Part shown: positions 38,645 to 50,221 of the stretch, piece by piece
Numbering within the stretch: the first letter of the stretch is position 1
Layout of the letters: every line of letters starts with the position of its first letter
Origin: Alloascoidea africana
Taxonomy: Eukaryota > Ascomycota > Alloascoideomycetes > Alloascoideales > Alloascoideaceae
Assembly: GCA_030581615.1 (NCBI GenBank)
Contig: JAKTTT010000032.1
Span: 1-64,000 of the forward strand
Direction of reading: 5' to 3'
DNA length: 64,000 nt
Program-made: the position numbers and the translations under genes
The notes under the pieces: model-generated
Database searches by the model: none
The model's input: the letters and a program-made list of their open reading frames with translations, nothing else
Told to the model about the DNA's origin: nothing

Positions 38645-40498
38645 CTAGATCCTCTCAATGTCGATCGTGCTTTCCACAGTTACAAGATCAGAAACCTTTG
38701 CTTTTCGGTTTTGACGACTTGTTTGTGCGACCCCCAGTAACCCACCATTGACTATGGTAGCATCGTTTATTCCTTTTCCCTCATCGTCCCTGTCGCTGAG
38801 AGCATGTGCTTTCGAAGAGTCTTCTGTCCCCGAAACATTATTATCAATCATAACGTTGATCAAAACCTGTCTTGCCCAATTTCTAACTTCTTGTTCATCA
38901 TTTTCCGTTCCTTTCATGCGAAGTCGAATACATCCCAGATATAGTCCATAATGAATCTGAGAAAATCTAATGCTTGAAACATCAATTATCCGCAAATCTT
39001 CCTCCAATTGTCGTCGAACCTCTGCTATTTGATCGTTTCCCGTAAAGCTCAAAATCAATATTTCACCCAACGACCTGGCCATTTTAAAACCAAGATATAT
39101 CATTATGGACGCAATCAATGGCGTGGAAACGTTATCAATAAGTGTCTGCAACCTATTTGTAACAAAAGGGTATGCCATCAGCACAAGAGATAGCATAATT
39201 GTAATTATATGCGATGGGTTGTTTCTGAAGATTGAAAAGTTAAAAAACTGTACCAGTCGAGTACCCAATTGCAAAGCCGATCTTACTTCGTCACCATTTT
39301 CCGTTTTGGATCTCTTGATAAGCGCTTTGCCAATTTTTTCGAATCTTTTCAATCCTCTGGTTGAAAAAATCGTGATTACCACGCCAGCCGTTATCAGAAA
39401 CTCAATGTATAGCCAGGATCCCCAACTCACTTGCTCAAACTGGTGAACTGTGCCATGGGAATGATGAACATCACCTTCGGCCAGAGCCGCAGTTTCAGCA
39501 GAAACAATTGAAGACCAATCGTTTCTAAAAATCCCTTCCACCAGCTCTTCAACGACATGCGCCATGATGTCACCACCAAAGAACATGAGACTTACAGAGC
39601 ATGCGAAACTGACCAAAACTTCTACTCTTTCAAGACCAAAAGGGTGTCTTAACGAGTGCGTTTTCCAACTTTCAAAGTTCCCCATAATGTCCACCAAAAC
39701 AGTTGTAAAGTTTGAAATGCAGTCGTAAAAAATCAAATGTGATAGTGACGACACGGCCTGCGTCCCCGACACCGTGTTAAAGAGAAGAAATGAAATTACC
39801 AGGTGGGTCAGACAAAAAGAAAGTCTCCATTTTTGTGACTTTCGCATTCCACGCATACAGTCTTTAAAAGTTGGAATCGGTAGAGACTGGGGAATCGGCA
39901 TCGGGGACCTTATGGGTGGTTCCTCAAACATACTAAGTGACACGGATGAGTGCTTGTAATGGTGACCTCTTCGCTTGTTTGTCTTTGACGATACTGGGGC
40001 CGCTCTCATTGACACGGAAACAGGCTTGAAGTTGAACGGCTGTCTATACGGAGACGCTGGAACAGGGCCCGAGCCCGTGGCAGACGTGGGGACAGAGCCA
40101 TATCCGGAGCCTGAACTAGTGGTAGACACTATACTGGAGTTGGTGGACGTGGTACTTAATGGCTCGTTTCTTGTCGGACTGTGGGTCCTCCGGACATAAA
40201 CCGGCGAAAGCATCTTGGAAGGCGAAGTAGATCTACCATTGATGCCTCCATCGCCTCTTCGTCTTGTAGGAGAAGACGATCTGCCTATCCGTCCAGGCGA
40301 GCTAAGCACTGAGGAACCCGGCGGACTGGCAAAGGTCTGTGAAGAACTCGAGGGGGGAAGAGGTACAAACGAGTGCGATAGATGAGACTGATGCGAATGG
40401 GCCGAAAGAGGCGAAGGAGACGGAATGAAGGGCGACAGAGGCACACTGATGCTGGCCCCCTGCCACGAGGTTCTCTTGTGGTGGAATTCTGGAGGCAT
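38645..40498 (-). CDS. ZRG17: CDF zinc transporter subunit, ZRG17-like
   Basis: A 617-aa cation diffusion facilitator. In yeast Zrg17 pairs with Msc2 to bring zinc into the ER and early secretory pathway. The N-terminal 200 residues are Ser/Pro-rich and cytosolic (SPTRRRGDGG, RGHHYKHSSVSLSMFEEPP). Membrane helices begin near WRLSFCLTHLVISFLLFN. HSLRHPFGLERVEVLVSFA is the CDF signature loop after TM2. HSHG is in a luminal loop, and a C-terminal cytosolic domain (IAEVRRQLEEDLRIIDVSS) is present. The zinc ligands are degenerate: TM2 reads DCISNFTTVL instead of D..HM.FD, and TM5 reads SHIITIMLS, keeping His but not Asp. This is as expected for the non-transporting partner (Zrg17/ZnT6 type). In tandem with the upstream large gene. 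Confidence 0.78.
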   Translation of the reverse strand: MPPEFHHKRTSWQGASISVPLSPFIPSPSPLSAHSHQSHLSHSFVPLPPSSSSQTFASPPGSSVLSSPGRIGRSSSPTRRRGDGGINGRSTSPSKMLSPVYVRRTHSPTRNEPLSTTSTNSSIVSTTSSGSGYGSVPTSATGSGPVPASPYRQPFNFKPVSVSMRAAPVSSKTNKRRGHHYKHSSVSLSMFEEPPIRSPMPIPQSLPIPTFKDCMRGMRKSQKWRLSFCLTHLVISFLLFNTVSGTQAVSSLSHLIFYDCISNFTTVLVDIMGNFESWKTHSLRHPFGLERVEVLVSFACSVSLMFFGGDIMAHVVEELVEGIFRNDWSSIVSAETAALAEGDVHHSHGTVHQFEQVSWGSWLYIEFLITAGVVITIFSTRGLKRFEKIGKALIKRSKTENGDEVRSALQLGTRLVQFFNFSIFRNNPSHIITIMLSLVLMAYPFVTNRLQTLIDNVSTPLIASIMIYLGFKMARSLGEILILSFTGNDQIAEVRRQLEEDLRIIDVSSIRFSQIHYGLYLGCIRLRMKGTENDEQEVRNWARQVLINVMIDNNVSGTEDSSKAHALSDRDDEGKGINDATIVNGGLLGVAQTSRQNRKAKVSDLVTVESTIDIERI

Positions 40499-40624
40499 GG
40501 TCTGGAAGGTTAGTAGTGGGAAGAGAAGACCTCAAATCCGGACACTAATCACAGTACTAAACATCAGCACTTCATCATATTAAACTAGTTCCCTACAAAA
40601 TCTGCTCCTCTATATCCAACTAAC

Positions 40625-43600
40625 CTATGTACGGACCTCCACTGTACTTCCCGAGGCTCTTCCGGCCTGTCTGCCATTCGCATCCTCGCCCATGCTCTCC
40701 ACGTAGCGCGACGCACTTCGAGGCGTGGCACGCTCAATCGCCAAATCGTCGTCGGCTTCCTCCTCCAAAATGGTGTTTTGGTTTTGACCAGACACAGAGC
40801 CCACCGGGGGATATCTCTTATCAGAACTGCTAGAGTCTCTCCTGAACATGTTTGTAAACTTGCCCAACGAAGATGACCTTCTTCGCGGCCCACTGGCATG
40901 ATTGGATCGGTTTTTACCAGATCCAAGCTCTACCATGTGTACCTGATCGCTATACGGGCTCTGGGCCTGGTTCACAGGCCCCAAGGAAGTACCAGCTGCG
41001 CCAGGACTTGGGTGCACTTGTCTCCATCCTGGACCATCAAGGTCGGTGCTTCCGCGTCTGAGACCCAGGACCGCGCTGCTTTTGCGCCTGGACTGGTTGG
41101 CAGTTCTACCGGCCCCAGTGATAGCCTTCAAATCCTTCTTACTGACCCCCGCCTCTTGCGCACTGATCGGCTCGATCAAAACGTACTCCTGCTTTCTGCG
41201 ACTGCCCGTGCCTTCAAGAGCTCCTCCTGCAGAATGGTGCCTTTCGCTAGCCATGAAAAGCGTGCCCGTGTTGGTTCGCTTAACCGGCTGGATATCGCCA
41301 ACCACCGCCCGAAGATCCTGAACAACCGCAACAGACTGTCTTCTATTGACTCCCGAAGAGCCCGTACTGGTAAATGGCCTATTAATTTGCTGGGGATGGC
41401 TTGCATTGGTGGGAGAAACCGGGGATCCTAGTGAAGACAACCTGCGTTTCCATTTTCCTCCAGGAGCAGTTTGGCGGCCTGCTTCTGGTGAATCCTGCCA
41501 TTGCGGGTCTCTAAACGCTGGATCAACACTTGTGCGTGCTCTCATAGGAGTATTTGGGTCGGTAGGAACTCCATCCAGTTTAGTAACCAAAGGTGTGCCT
41601 TCGCGAAGGACTGGCGCATCTCGTCCAACAATCTGTTCAGTGCTAAGAGGAACACTGTTCCTCTTGCCCTTCTGCTCTTGAGTCGTAGTTGGTCTATTAT
41701 TAGGGTCAGATTTTCGCTTGCCTTCTTTGTTTCCAAAAGTGCTCATCCTTCTTCCCATTGACCCAATAGCGACTGCAAGTGATGGCTTTCGTTTAGTCTT
41801 TGAAGGTTTTGCAGAATCCGTATTATCAGGCCTATTCTGAACTGGTTCTGCCATTTTAGGTGATTTAGATACCGAAGGTTTCTGTTTATTGCTTGGTGGG
41901 CCGTCGCTCCGTCTCCTTGGCTCTGTCTCTTCAATATCCTCGGGATCAACGCCTCCAATACCAAGACTTGAAGCAATTCTGTCCGCAAAGCTCAGTTTAC
42001 CTTTAGATGTTGGTTTGGGCTTTGATTTGGGCTCGCTGTTACTGGGCCTCTTTACTTCTCTTGCACTACTGCCGCTTCCTTTCTTTGGTCCGGTTTGAAT
42101 GGGCTCTTTCCCTACATGAGGCTCAGAGTTCAATCCAACCGGTCTTGTGCGGGAAGTTTGTGGAGGAACTTCTTGATTAGGCTCCCCAGCTTTTGTTAAA
42201 GATTTCCTTTCATTTTGAGGATGTGCCTGCGGCTGTTTAACTGGGGTAGAAGAATCTCTGGGCAAGTTTCCATTAGGAACATGTCCATTAGAATCCTCTT
42301 TTCCGCCCAACCCAACGGCCCCAGCCGTCTTTTGAAGCAGGCTTGGTTGTAGTTCAGACGTTGATTGGGGGTCGGTTTCTCGTTTTCCTGGATAATCACG
42401 TTCACCAGTAGGATACCCGTTCCCAGAATCGACAGGTCGCTCATTTGGATCATTTCTATACTCTTTCTGTTTTCCTTTACCAGGCTGAGACGGATATCCC
42501 TTGGCCAAATTTGCAGCTTTGTTTAAGACCCCTGGCTCTTGATTGTTTTTGATTTCTCTGCTTGGAGCTGTTTTTCCCGAAAGACCAGTGGAAGGGTCTC
42601 TTTGCAATGTTGGATCCAACTGATCGTTTGTTTCAATATTGGGCTCACTTTTATCACTAGTTTCTGGTCCTGAGAGTCCAACAGCTGCTGCGACAGCGGC
42701 AACAGCGGCTCCCAAGGAACTATCTTCCTGTGGGGCTCCATCGTTTGAAAGTTGGCGTTTGCCTTGGTCAGGCTGAGTTTCCCGAACCACGCCTCTATTC
42801 TTCTTTCTCGTAGTTTGAGGGACGTTACTTGTTAAAAAAGCTTGCTTACCCTCAGTTTCTGGATCTGACCGTTTATCAGTAGTTTCGGGGTCAGTGGCTA
42901 AGCCCATAGCTGCTGCTGCCTTTTCAAGTAAACCCGGCTCTGGAGTTTCATTAGAAGTAGGAGCTGTCCCCGACTCAAGTTTATTAGCACTCTGCTCAGA
43001 ATTAGGAATGGGTTGGTTTTTATCAGTAGTTCCTAGACCCACAGCGGCAGCAGCCATTCCTAGAATTCCCAAATTACTTGGAGCAGTTGAGTCTGCAGTA
43101 TCATTGTTTGGAGCAACTTCTTCAACATCAGGATCTTCTTTAATTGTTTCTGGTGTTGCATCAGAAGAACCTCGTTTCTTGGTCCTTGCTTTTCTAGTAG
43201 GCGTTGAAAAGCCTTTGATAGAGTTACTTGGAGTGTTTTTACCAAGATCAAAATTTCGTGTCCCAGAATTGTCTGGCTGTTCTGGTGCAATAACAAAAGC
43301 TTCAGGGGTCGATTCATTCGTTTTCCCTTTATTAGGCACTTCTCTTGAAACTTGTTCATCTTGAGGTTCTACGTCGTCTGCCACTGGTGCTTCGGTTCCA
43401 CCAAGTCCAATCAGTGAAGCTGCCATTTGACCCCAGCCAGTTGAACTCTTTCTAGGCTGTTGAGCTTCATTGTTAGGTGATGGATCATCAAGACCTGAAT
43501 TTTCAATGCTTGTTCCCGGTTTTCTATTATCCAAGGGCCCATTCACATCGCTAGTATTATTAGCACTGAGTTGATTGACAGGTTCCGCTCCATTTATGTT

Positions 43601-46600
43601 TCTACCCTGTGGTTCAACATCTCCAATCTTACGGTTAGTAGTAGGCTCCGCAGAAGGAATCTGATCAGTATTACCAGGGTCAGTTTGATCATTTCCTGCT
43701 CTAGCAGAATCTGGAGATTGGGTGGATGGTCCAAGACCCACCAGAGCGCTTGCTTTTGATATCCAACCAGGTCCAGAATTGTTATTTTCATTTGGGTTTC
43801 CCGCATCTACCTTAGAATTTTGACTAGGAAGATTAGGATCATGAGTTGTGGTATCTGGTTGTACACCAGATAGTCCAGGACTGTCATTAGTTCCATTTTG
43901 GGATGCGTTTGCATAGTCCGAACCAACAAGTGTCTCTGGTTTATTGTGCTGATTGTGTTTGTCAGGCAAAGAATTTGACAGATTTGTGTTCTGTGTATAA
44001 GGTGGTGGACTAGAGTTTTCATCGTGGTTTGACTCATAAGGATCATTGGTTTGCAATGTTCGGGGTGGTTCCTGATAAAGATCCTCGTTTCTTGTTCCAG
44101 AAGACTCATTCGGGTTTTTAGTTGTGGAAGTCGAACCAAGACCAACCAGAGCGGCTGTTTTGGCAATTAAGCCTGGTTGTTGCTCACTTTCGGTTGGCTT
44201 TCTATCAACTGGCACATTTGAATCCGGCCTAGAAGCTTCGTGCTCTGGTGTAATGTGCCTGGTGTTTTCAAGCGGTTTGGACTCGGGCTGGGCAGATGAA
44301 CCGCCCAAACCAACCAGCGTTGCGGCTCTGGACACAAGACTGGGCTTCCTTGCATCCTCTTGTTCTGGTGGAGATGGCGCTGTCCCTCGATCTGATCCAG
44401 ACAAGGGCTGGGAGCCATGGTTTTGATTTATTGGAGAGTTTGACTCCCCATAGAATGGCTCATCTAAGCCTATTTGTGCATTGCGGGCAGGATCATCTCT
44501 GTAAATGCCTGGCTGGGCATCGGAAGGATCTGGACTCACACCAAAGTTTCCTTCGTTTGTTCTGTTGATAGGGCTGCCAACGAACTGTCCTTGAGTTTGT
44601 TTCGGATATGACCTTCCCGATTCGGGTGAAAGCGGCGAAGCTGGAGTAAAAGCATTTGAATCATATCCAGAAGTGGACAGTGAAGAGTAACCAGTTGAAT
44701 CACTTTCTCTTCTATCCTCTCGCGGCGTACGTGAAAGGCCATCAGGCTGATTCCCTAACGGAACAGTAGTATCATACGCCACAGATTTGCTTTTTGGTTT
44801 ACCTTGATAGCCGTCATTGGCCCGCGGTGCAGCATTAAATCCTGAGATAGAATAGCTTTTGGGCTTTTGTCCATACTGGGAGCTGGGATCAGATTGCCCT
44901 CTCGGGTCACCTTCCAAGAATCTTTTCTCCGCTGGGTACGTCTCGGAATAGGGATTCAAAGAATCATCGGGAGAATCTCTTTCCGAGGGATAATTTGCCG
45001 GGTATGGACTGAGAGGATCGGGTGCTTCATTTATGGCTCGTGGAGACACATACCTATCATCTGGTCTGTCATAATTTTCAACAACCTGAGTACCAGGAAT
45101 TGACTGCTCTGGCACTTCTTGTATATCTTTTGGGTCGATAGGTTTGGCTTGACGAGCTTTTAAAGATTCATTTAATCGAACTCTGGAGTCATGACCAAAA
45201 GTTGGCTCAATTCTGGTGATGTGAAAAGCACTGCTGTCTCTTCTACCATTTGAAACGACACCAGTGTCCTCTTGGTCCCCAAACTCATCATGAGGAAAAG
45301 TTTTTGGCACTTCACTAGACTTGGGATTCGAACTGGGGTTACCACTCATTGAACCTGAGCCTGGCTTGATTGATCTTTTTTGAAGATTCAAAGGTTGCGT
45401 CATCAAATCCTCGCTTACAGATGGTTGTGTATCTTTTGTGTTATCAATTCCCCTTTCTTGTACAACAGGAGGGGCCTCTGGTGCGTATGGATTAGCAAGC
45501 TCATCATCTTCGTATGCATTTTCGTATTCTCCCAACGGTGACTTTGTAGAATTTTGAAAATTGCTAAGAGCATTAGATGCAAGACCAATTTCATAGTCAG
45601 GTTGGGTGCTGGAAGGGCCAGCATAACCGTTAAAATCGGGAATAGAGTTGGATCCCCTTGTATTGTTTCTAGGAGCCGCGCTTCCCAAAATGAGAGAATC
45701 AGTAGGCTCCATGTCTTCGGAATCATAACCCTCTGATGGGTTCTCGGGCTTTGTATCATTGAAGTATCCTTTTATTGCGCCGATCAAGCCCCCATTTGTT
45801 GATCCGTTTGTATTTGAAATTTCTCTATTCGGGGCATATAAACTGCCATCAGTTTCATCTTCAAGTTCAATTGAGTCAATGTTTTCAGATCCAGCATATG
45901 CATTAGTATTGTTTAATGGAGATCTAGGCGTCAAATACTGGCCATCTCTATCTATGAAAGTAGATTTGTCTTCAGGATCAAGAGAAGAGCCATCGAAAAC
46001 TGGAGTTCGTGTGTGGATTGCTCTGTTAGAGTCTGCGTCGTAGTCATCATACGCAATGGACTTTGGAGGAGGATCACTATCATGGCTATGGAGTTTCCAG
46101 TGGTAAGCTTCCAAAACGCAATTCTCAATTTTTAGGACTTCACACTTACCAATGCGATTGATACTGAGATCGCGAATAAGGATTATACTCTGGGGTATCT
46201 TGTTCTTGGATTTCGCCCTGTGGTTCCTTTGACTTTCTGCAATCAATCCCATACTGTTAGAATTGGTGAAACCCGAATTTCCTGGAAACGAATATATATA
46301 AGGTCTTACTTTCGTTGCAAATGGATCCCAAAGGGGCTTTTAGAAGCACCGCTTGAGTTTGCTGTGTCTGCACCATCATTTACAATTTCGGGGATAAGAT
46401 GGATTCTTGGAGTTGACGCTTCTCCATTTTCTTCATCTAAAGACGAAGAATTCGCAATACTAGCCGGATTAAAGGCAGAATACTTTCTGTTGGGATTGTA
46501 TGGTTCAAACTGGGTTGAGTTGTCTGGAGTTGGTTCTTCTCCTTGTGCTTTTGTAACATTGATGTTAGGAACAGTGTCGTCAGGCCCAGCGGATACTGAA

Positions 46601-46797
46601 GATGATCTAAGAACCATTTCTTGTGTAACTGGATCTTTCACAAGAATCAAGTCTCCGCTACCATCGTTCACAGGACATCGGCGGGGTGTGTCAGAACTTG
46701 ACGATTGATAAATGGCTTCGTTCTGAGCACTGGAGTTCTTTCGACCATTATAGCGAAGACCACAAATGTCTTCAACCATAGATTTGATCTTAGACAT
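40625..46797 (-). CDS. Giant disordered protein with repeated VGLG helices (three exons)
   Basis: Unrecognised 2011-aa protein. Exon 1 46797-46310, exon 2 46236-46150, exon 3 46085-40625. Intron 1 (73 nt) has donor GTAAGA, branch TTCTAAC and acceptor TTGCAG. Intron 2 (64 nt) has donor GTAAGT and acceptor CATAG. Splicing gives QRKKSKEPQGEIQEQDTPEY, then NPYSRSQYQSHCHDSDPPPK, a smooth change of composition. The protein is mostly Asn/Pro/Ser/Asp-rich linker, interrupted between about 41956 and 44336 by ten or so short hydrophobic helices: RAATLVGLGGSS, KTAALVGLGSTS, KASALVGLGPST, QMAASLIGLGGTE, MAAAAVGLGTTD, KAAAAMGLATD, AVAAAVGLSG, KTAGAVGLGGKE and DRIASSLGIGG. The C-terminal 350 residues are basic with RRxS sites (RRKSSAVLGLRRGS, RRRSSSLGKF). 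A membrane- or partner-binding scaffold is inferred from the repeats only. Confidence 0.75.
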
Positions 46798-49700
46798 AAG
46801 TAATCTGAGAAAGATATGGGATGTGCGTTTCTGGATAGATTACTGTTCTACGGGAATTTCCAGATTTATAAATGCCATAGGAGTCTGCATGTCTATACTT
46901 CAATCACATAATAGCGTTGTAGAGGACAAAAGATGATTAGCATAAATAGATGCATCTGGTAAACCAGAGCATGTTGTTCTTGATTGACACTTTAGATCAA
47001 TCCAATCTATCTATGACTAGACCTGTTGTCTAGGCATGGCGTGTGATGGAAAACAAAACACATGAATGGAGAGGATGCAGCAAACCATTTATGCGTGCAA
47101 ATAACAAACGTGTGAGGGCGTTTAGTATTGGATAAGGTAAAAACAGATGTGCGCAATTCAGCAGAACTTTCCCTTTGTTTGCTCCAAGACTTATTTTGTT
47201 GATTCATTGTTTGTTAATTGCACTTGCCGTCTTTGTGTCAATTCTGGGGAATCTAGGGTTTAAAGTAGTTTCTGTCTCCTGGCGTCTAAGAAATATAACG
47301 CTCATGAGCACATCATTCTAAACCAATGATGCATTTCCTCTTTTTCCTGTCGCTTTAACCAAGAAAAGGACTATTATCTAGGCGAAACATGTTGTTATTT
47401 ATCCAAGGATAAGAAAATGCACCAATGATTAGAAACCAAACAGATGTTTAAAGCACCGTTTCATAGTGATTGTTAAACTATCCCTTTGTGTCTTGTTTTC
47501 TTTTTACTACATCCATCAACAAAAGAGAGTTGAGTTGTTTAAGACATGAACTTTTATCCGGTGGTTGATTATAAGCATCAACTGTAGTTATAACTCCACT
47601 GAATGTCTTTGGTTTGATCCTGCCCTTTTTAAAGAGACATGAAATGTTCGCCATTTTTTATGGGAAATTCCCTAGATGGAGCCCGTCTAAATTGAAGAGG
47701 GTTGGCTTTAACAGTTTGTCCCTCATCGGCTTTAGTTGGACAATTCAGGATGTTTGGCGAAATCTTTGTCGAAACATAGATGCCACTGTGTACAACTACT
47801 AGCGATGGGTTTAAGCTGCAATTGAGTTAGGCAATTCTGTGATGTGTAGCTTGGATCAGCTGAAGATCAAACAGGGACAAACTATAAGCAGCAGATCCCT
47901 ATGCCTTCTTTCTATCCCAATCCCTTTGGGCCTACCCCTCAATCCGATCAGATAACAATTTTGATGATCTCTTCTTTTGACTATCTTTAAAGATCAGGCG
48001 CTTTGTTTTGGGTCTATCATTGCTACCTTATTCCATGAGAACGCTGATGGCGGCTTTGGAAGCCCTTAACTATCATGCTTGCACAATATACTCAGCTTCT
48101 GGCCTTCCAAAACTGGATTGTCACTCCTGTGTGCTAGTAATTCAAGACACACCATGTCTGATAACTGTTCACCTCATGATTTGTTTACAAATTTGTGAAT
48201 AGGCACCATAGAAGAAGCTAATTTTCTCTTTTCTTTTCCAGGGGTACATACAGTAGTATTACGTCGCTCATTTCAGATTCATTAGCACCTTGAGATAGAA
48301 CGATGAGTGATCCATATTTATTAGGCTAAGCCTGTTGTAAGATTGGGTTGGCCATTCTATCTCCTGTCAAAACTAGAAGATCGCTTAGAAATCTGTGATT
48401 GTCACCTTCTTTTATGGTTTCTGCCCAGGCATCTAACGCATTCAGAGCACAAGACTCCAGCAGCATGGTCGCGAGTTGTTCAGCTGAAGCTGAAGATGAA
48501 CAGTGATGGCTTCCAACCGTCACGCCAGTACCTCTCAGCCATTCCTAGTTGACTGCTTGAAAAATTATCATATCTTGCTTCGTAATTGCCAACTTCTCTT
48601 ACAGCGATTCTTAGTGATTTCAAAAGGTATCATTAAGCATCCTATAGTCCCCGTGGTCGGCGACATGGAGAAACATGTAAACAACAGAGATTTGAATCTA
48701 TATTTAAAAGATCTGGATAAGGATCTGAATGCTTTTGATCAACTTTGTAATCAAATACGGGAGAGGTGAAACTCCCCAAGAAGTGTGGACTAATTATGCA
48801 AAAAGCAGTCTCATAAGAGCATACAGCATGTGTACTTTATCGGCTCTGTGACGTGCAATTGATAGAGCTATAGGAATCCTCATCACGGTCGCTTAGCCAG
48901 TTAGTAGAAGCTAGCATTCATGCGAGATGAATGATATGCCCTATAGCTCATCTCTAGTGATATTGAGGCACAAAAAAAAAACACAAAAAAACGCTGCGCT
49001 AAGCCCTTGAGCCACAATACAGTGAAAACTCTGAAAAATGCATCTGTCAGGTGCGCTGCTGTCCTCTAGAACTTTCCCTGTCTTGCCATTAGCCCCAACC
49101 TCATCTTCCATAATTATATACTCAAGTGGCGTTTTCTAGAAGTAAAACGAAATGAAGAAATAATTATTTTTCATCTTTTAGCCACAGTCTAGCTCTACAG
49201 CGGTAGTAGCCGACGCGAATAGGCGCTCGGGACAAAATATTACAACAAGGCTTTTCTTTCCATTCTGGTTTTAGGTTTTTTTCTGTGAGACTTGGCTATG
49301 TGCTTGCGGAATATTGAGCTGTTAGTGAGCAATGCCATCAGCGGTTGGCGGCTTTCATTTTTGCTCACTCTTAGAGAGCTAGCCGTTTACAACAACGGGA
49401 ACGTGAACTTTCCTGGTGCCTTTGCAAGTAAAACCGCCCGGCGGATCAGAAACACTGGCCGGTTGCGATAGAAACTATTAAGCTCCAAGATAGAAAACCT
49501 AGCGTATTCCATGCTAAACTTGCTGTCAGGTCATTTTGTGGCAAGGTTCTATATAACTAAACGATATTCATGGCCTTCTCAGACCTTTTCTGATCAGTTC
49601 CGGGACTTCCTATCGACCCTTTGGCTGGCCGTAAACACACTATTTTCGCTTTCCAACGCGATCTTCGAGTATTTCGTCCTTCCTTTTTGTACCCTTTCCG

Positions 49701-50221
49701 GCTTTGCCCGTTTAATACCAGGGACGCCGCATGCACGGCCCTCAATCCGGAAATCCCTATTTCGTCCCAGATCTCCTCCTCCACAAACCCCCGGCGACCT
49801 GAACTGGCCTCCAAGAACGTGCTTTTTGACCTCTTCTCCTCCACACTCGGCCTCTGCTCGACCCTCCATCCTCGCCAGGCCCTTCTCGGTCCATCCGCTT
49901 TCGTGTCTGCCTGTTTCCGCTTGCACAGAGTTAACCATCGGTCTTCGGTTTAGTGGTGCATTTGAAACATACGCAACCACTCGCTATCGAAGAGGAAAGA
50001 GAGTTAACCAACAAAGAAAAAGAGACCCAAGAGGATCTGTCTTTCTTTCGTACCCAGTGCATGAACTTGAATTATACCTGCTAACCCAGGGTTCCTGGAT
50101 ATTTAATTGAGCTTCAGGAGTAAGCCTTTTTCTCTTTGTGTCCGTCGTCCCCAATCGACTTTTCCAACTCCAGGGGATAGACAAAAAAAAAACCCAAGAC
50201 TTGAACTAATCGAATTTAGGA
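46798..50221. other. Long gene-free region upstream of the HapX-like gene
   Basis: About 3.4 kb. No supported gene; AT-rich up to 49500, then GC-richer pyrimidine-rich leader sequence. Minus-strand frame about 48559-48326 is open for nearly 80 codons (LESCALNALDAWAETIKEG) without a good start and may be a remnant. TATATAA at 49550-49556, about 670 bp before the HapX-like ATG, suggests a long 5' leader. A 199-codon ATG frame from 49511 begins before that TATA box and is not credited. Confidence 0.45.
49550..49556 (+). promoter_or_regulatory. Possible TATA box of the HapX-like gene
   Basis: TATATAA in a setting where sequence changes from AT-rich to pyrimidine/GC-rich; a start here would give a leader of roughly 600 nt, as known for HAP4. 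Confidence 0.4.

Noticed and set aside
46306-46797. Separate 163-aa gene upstream of the giant VGLG protein
   Set aside because: Its apparent stop lies just inside a GTAAGA donor; splicing joins it in frame through an 87-nt exon to the large protein, with matching composition.
49511-50110. 199-codon ATG ORF upstream of the HapX-like gene
   Set aside because: The ATG lies before the likely TATA box at 49550 and the protein shows no domain or natural composition; more likely leader sequence.
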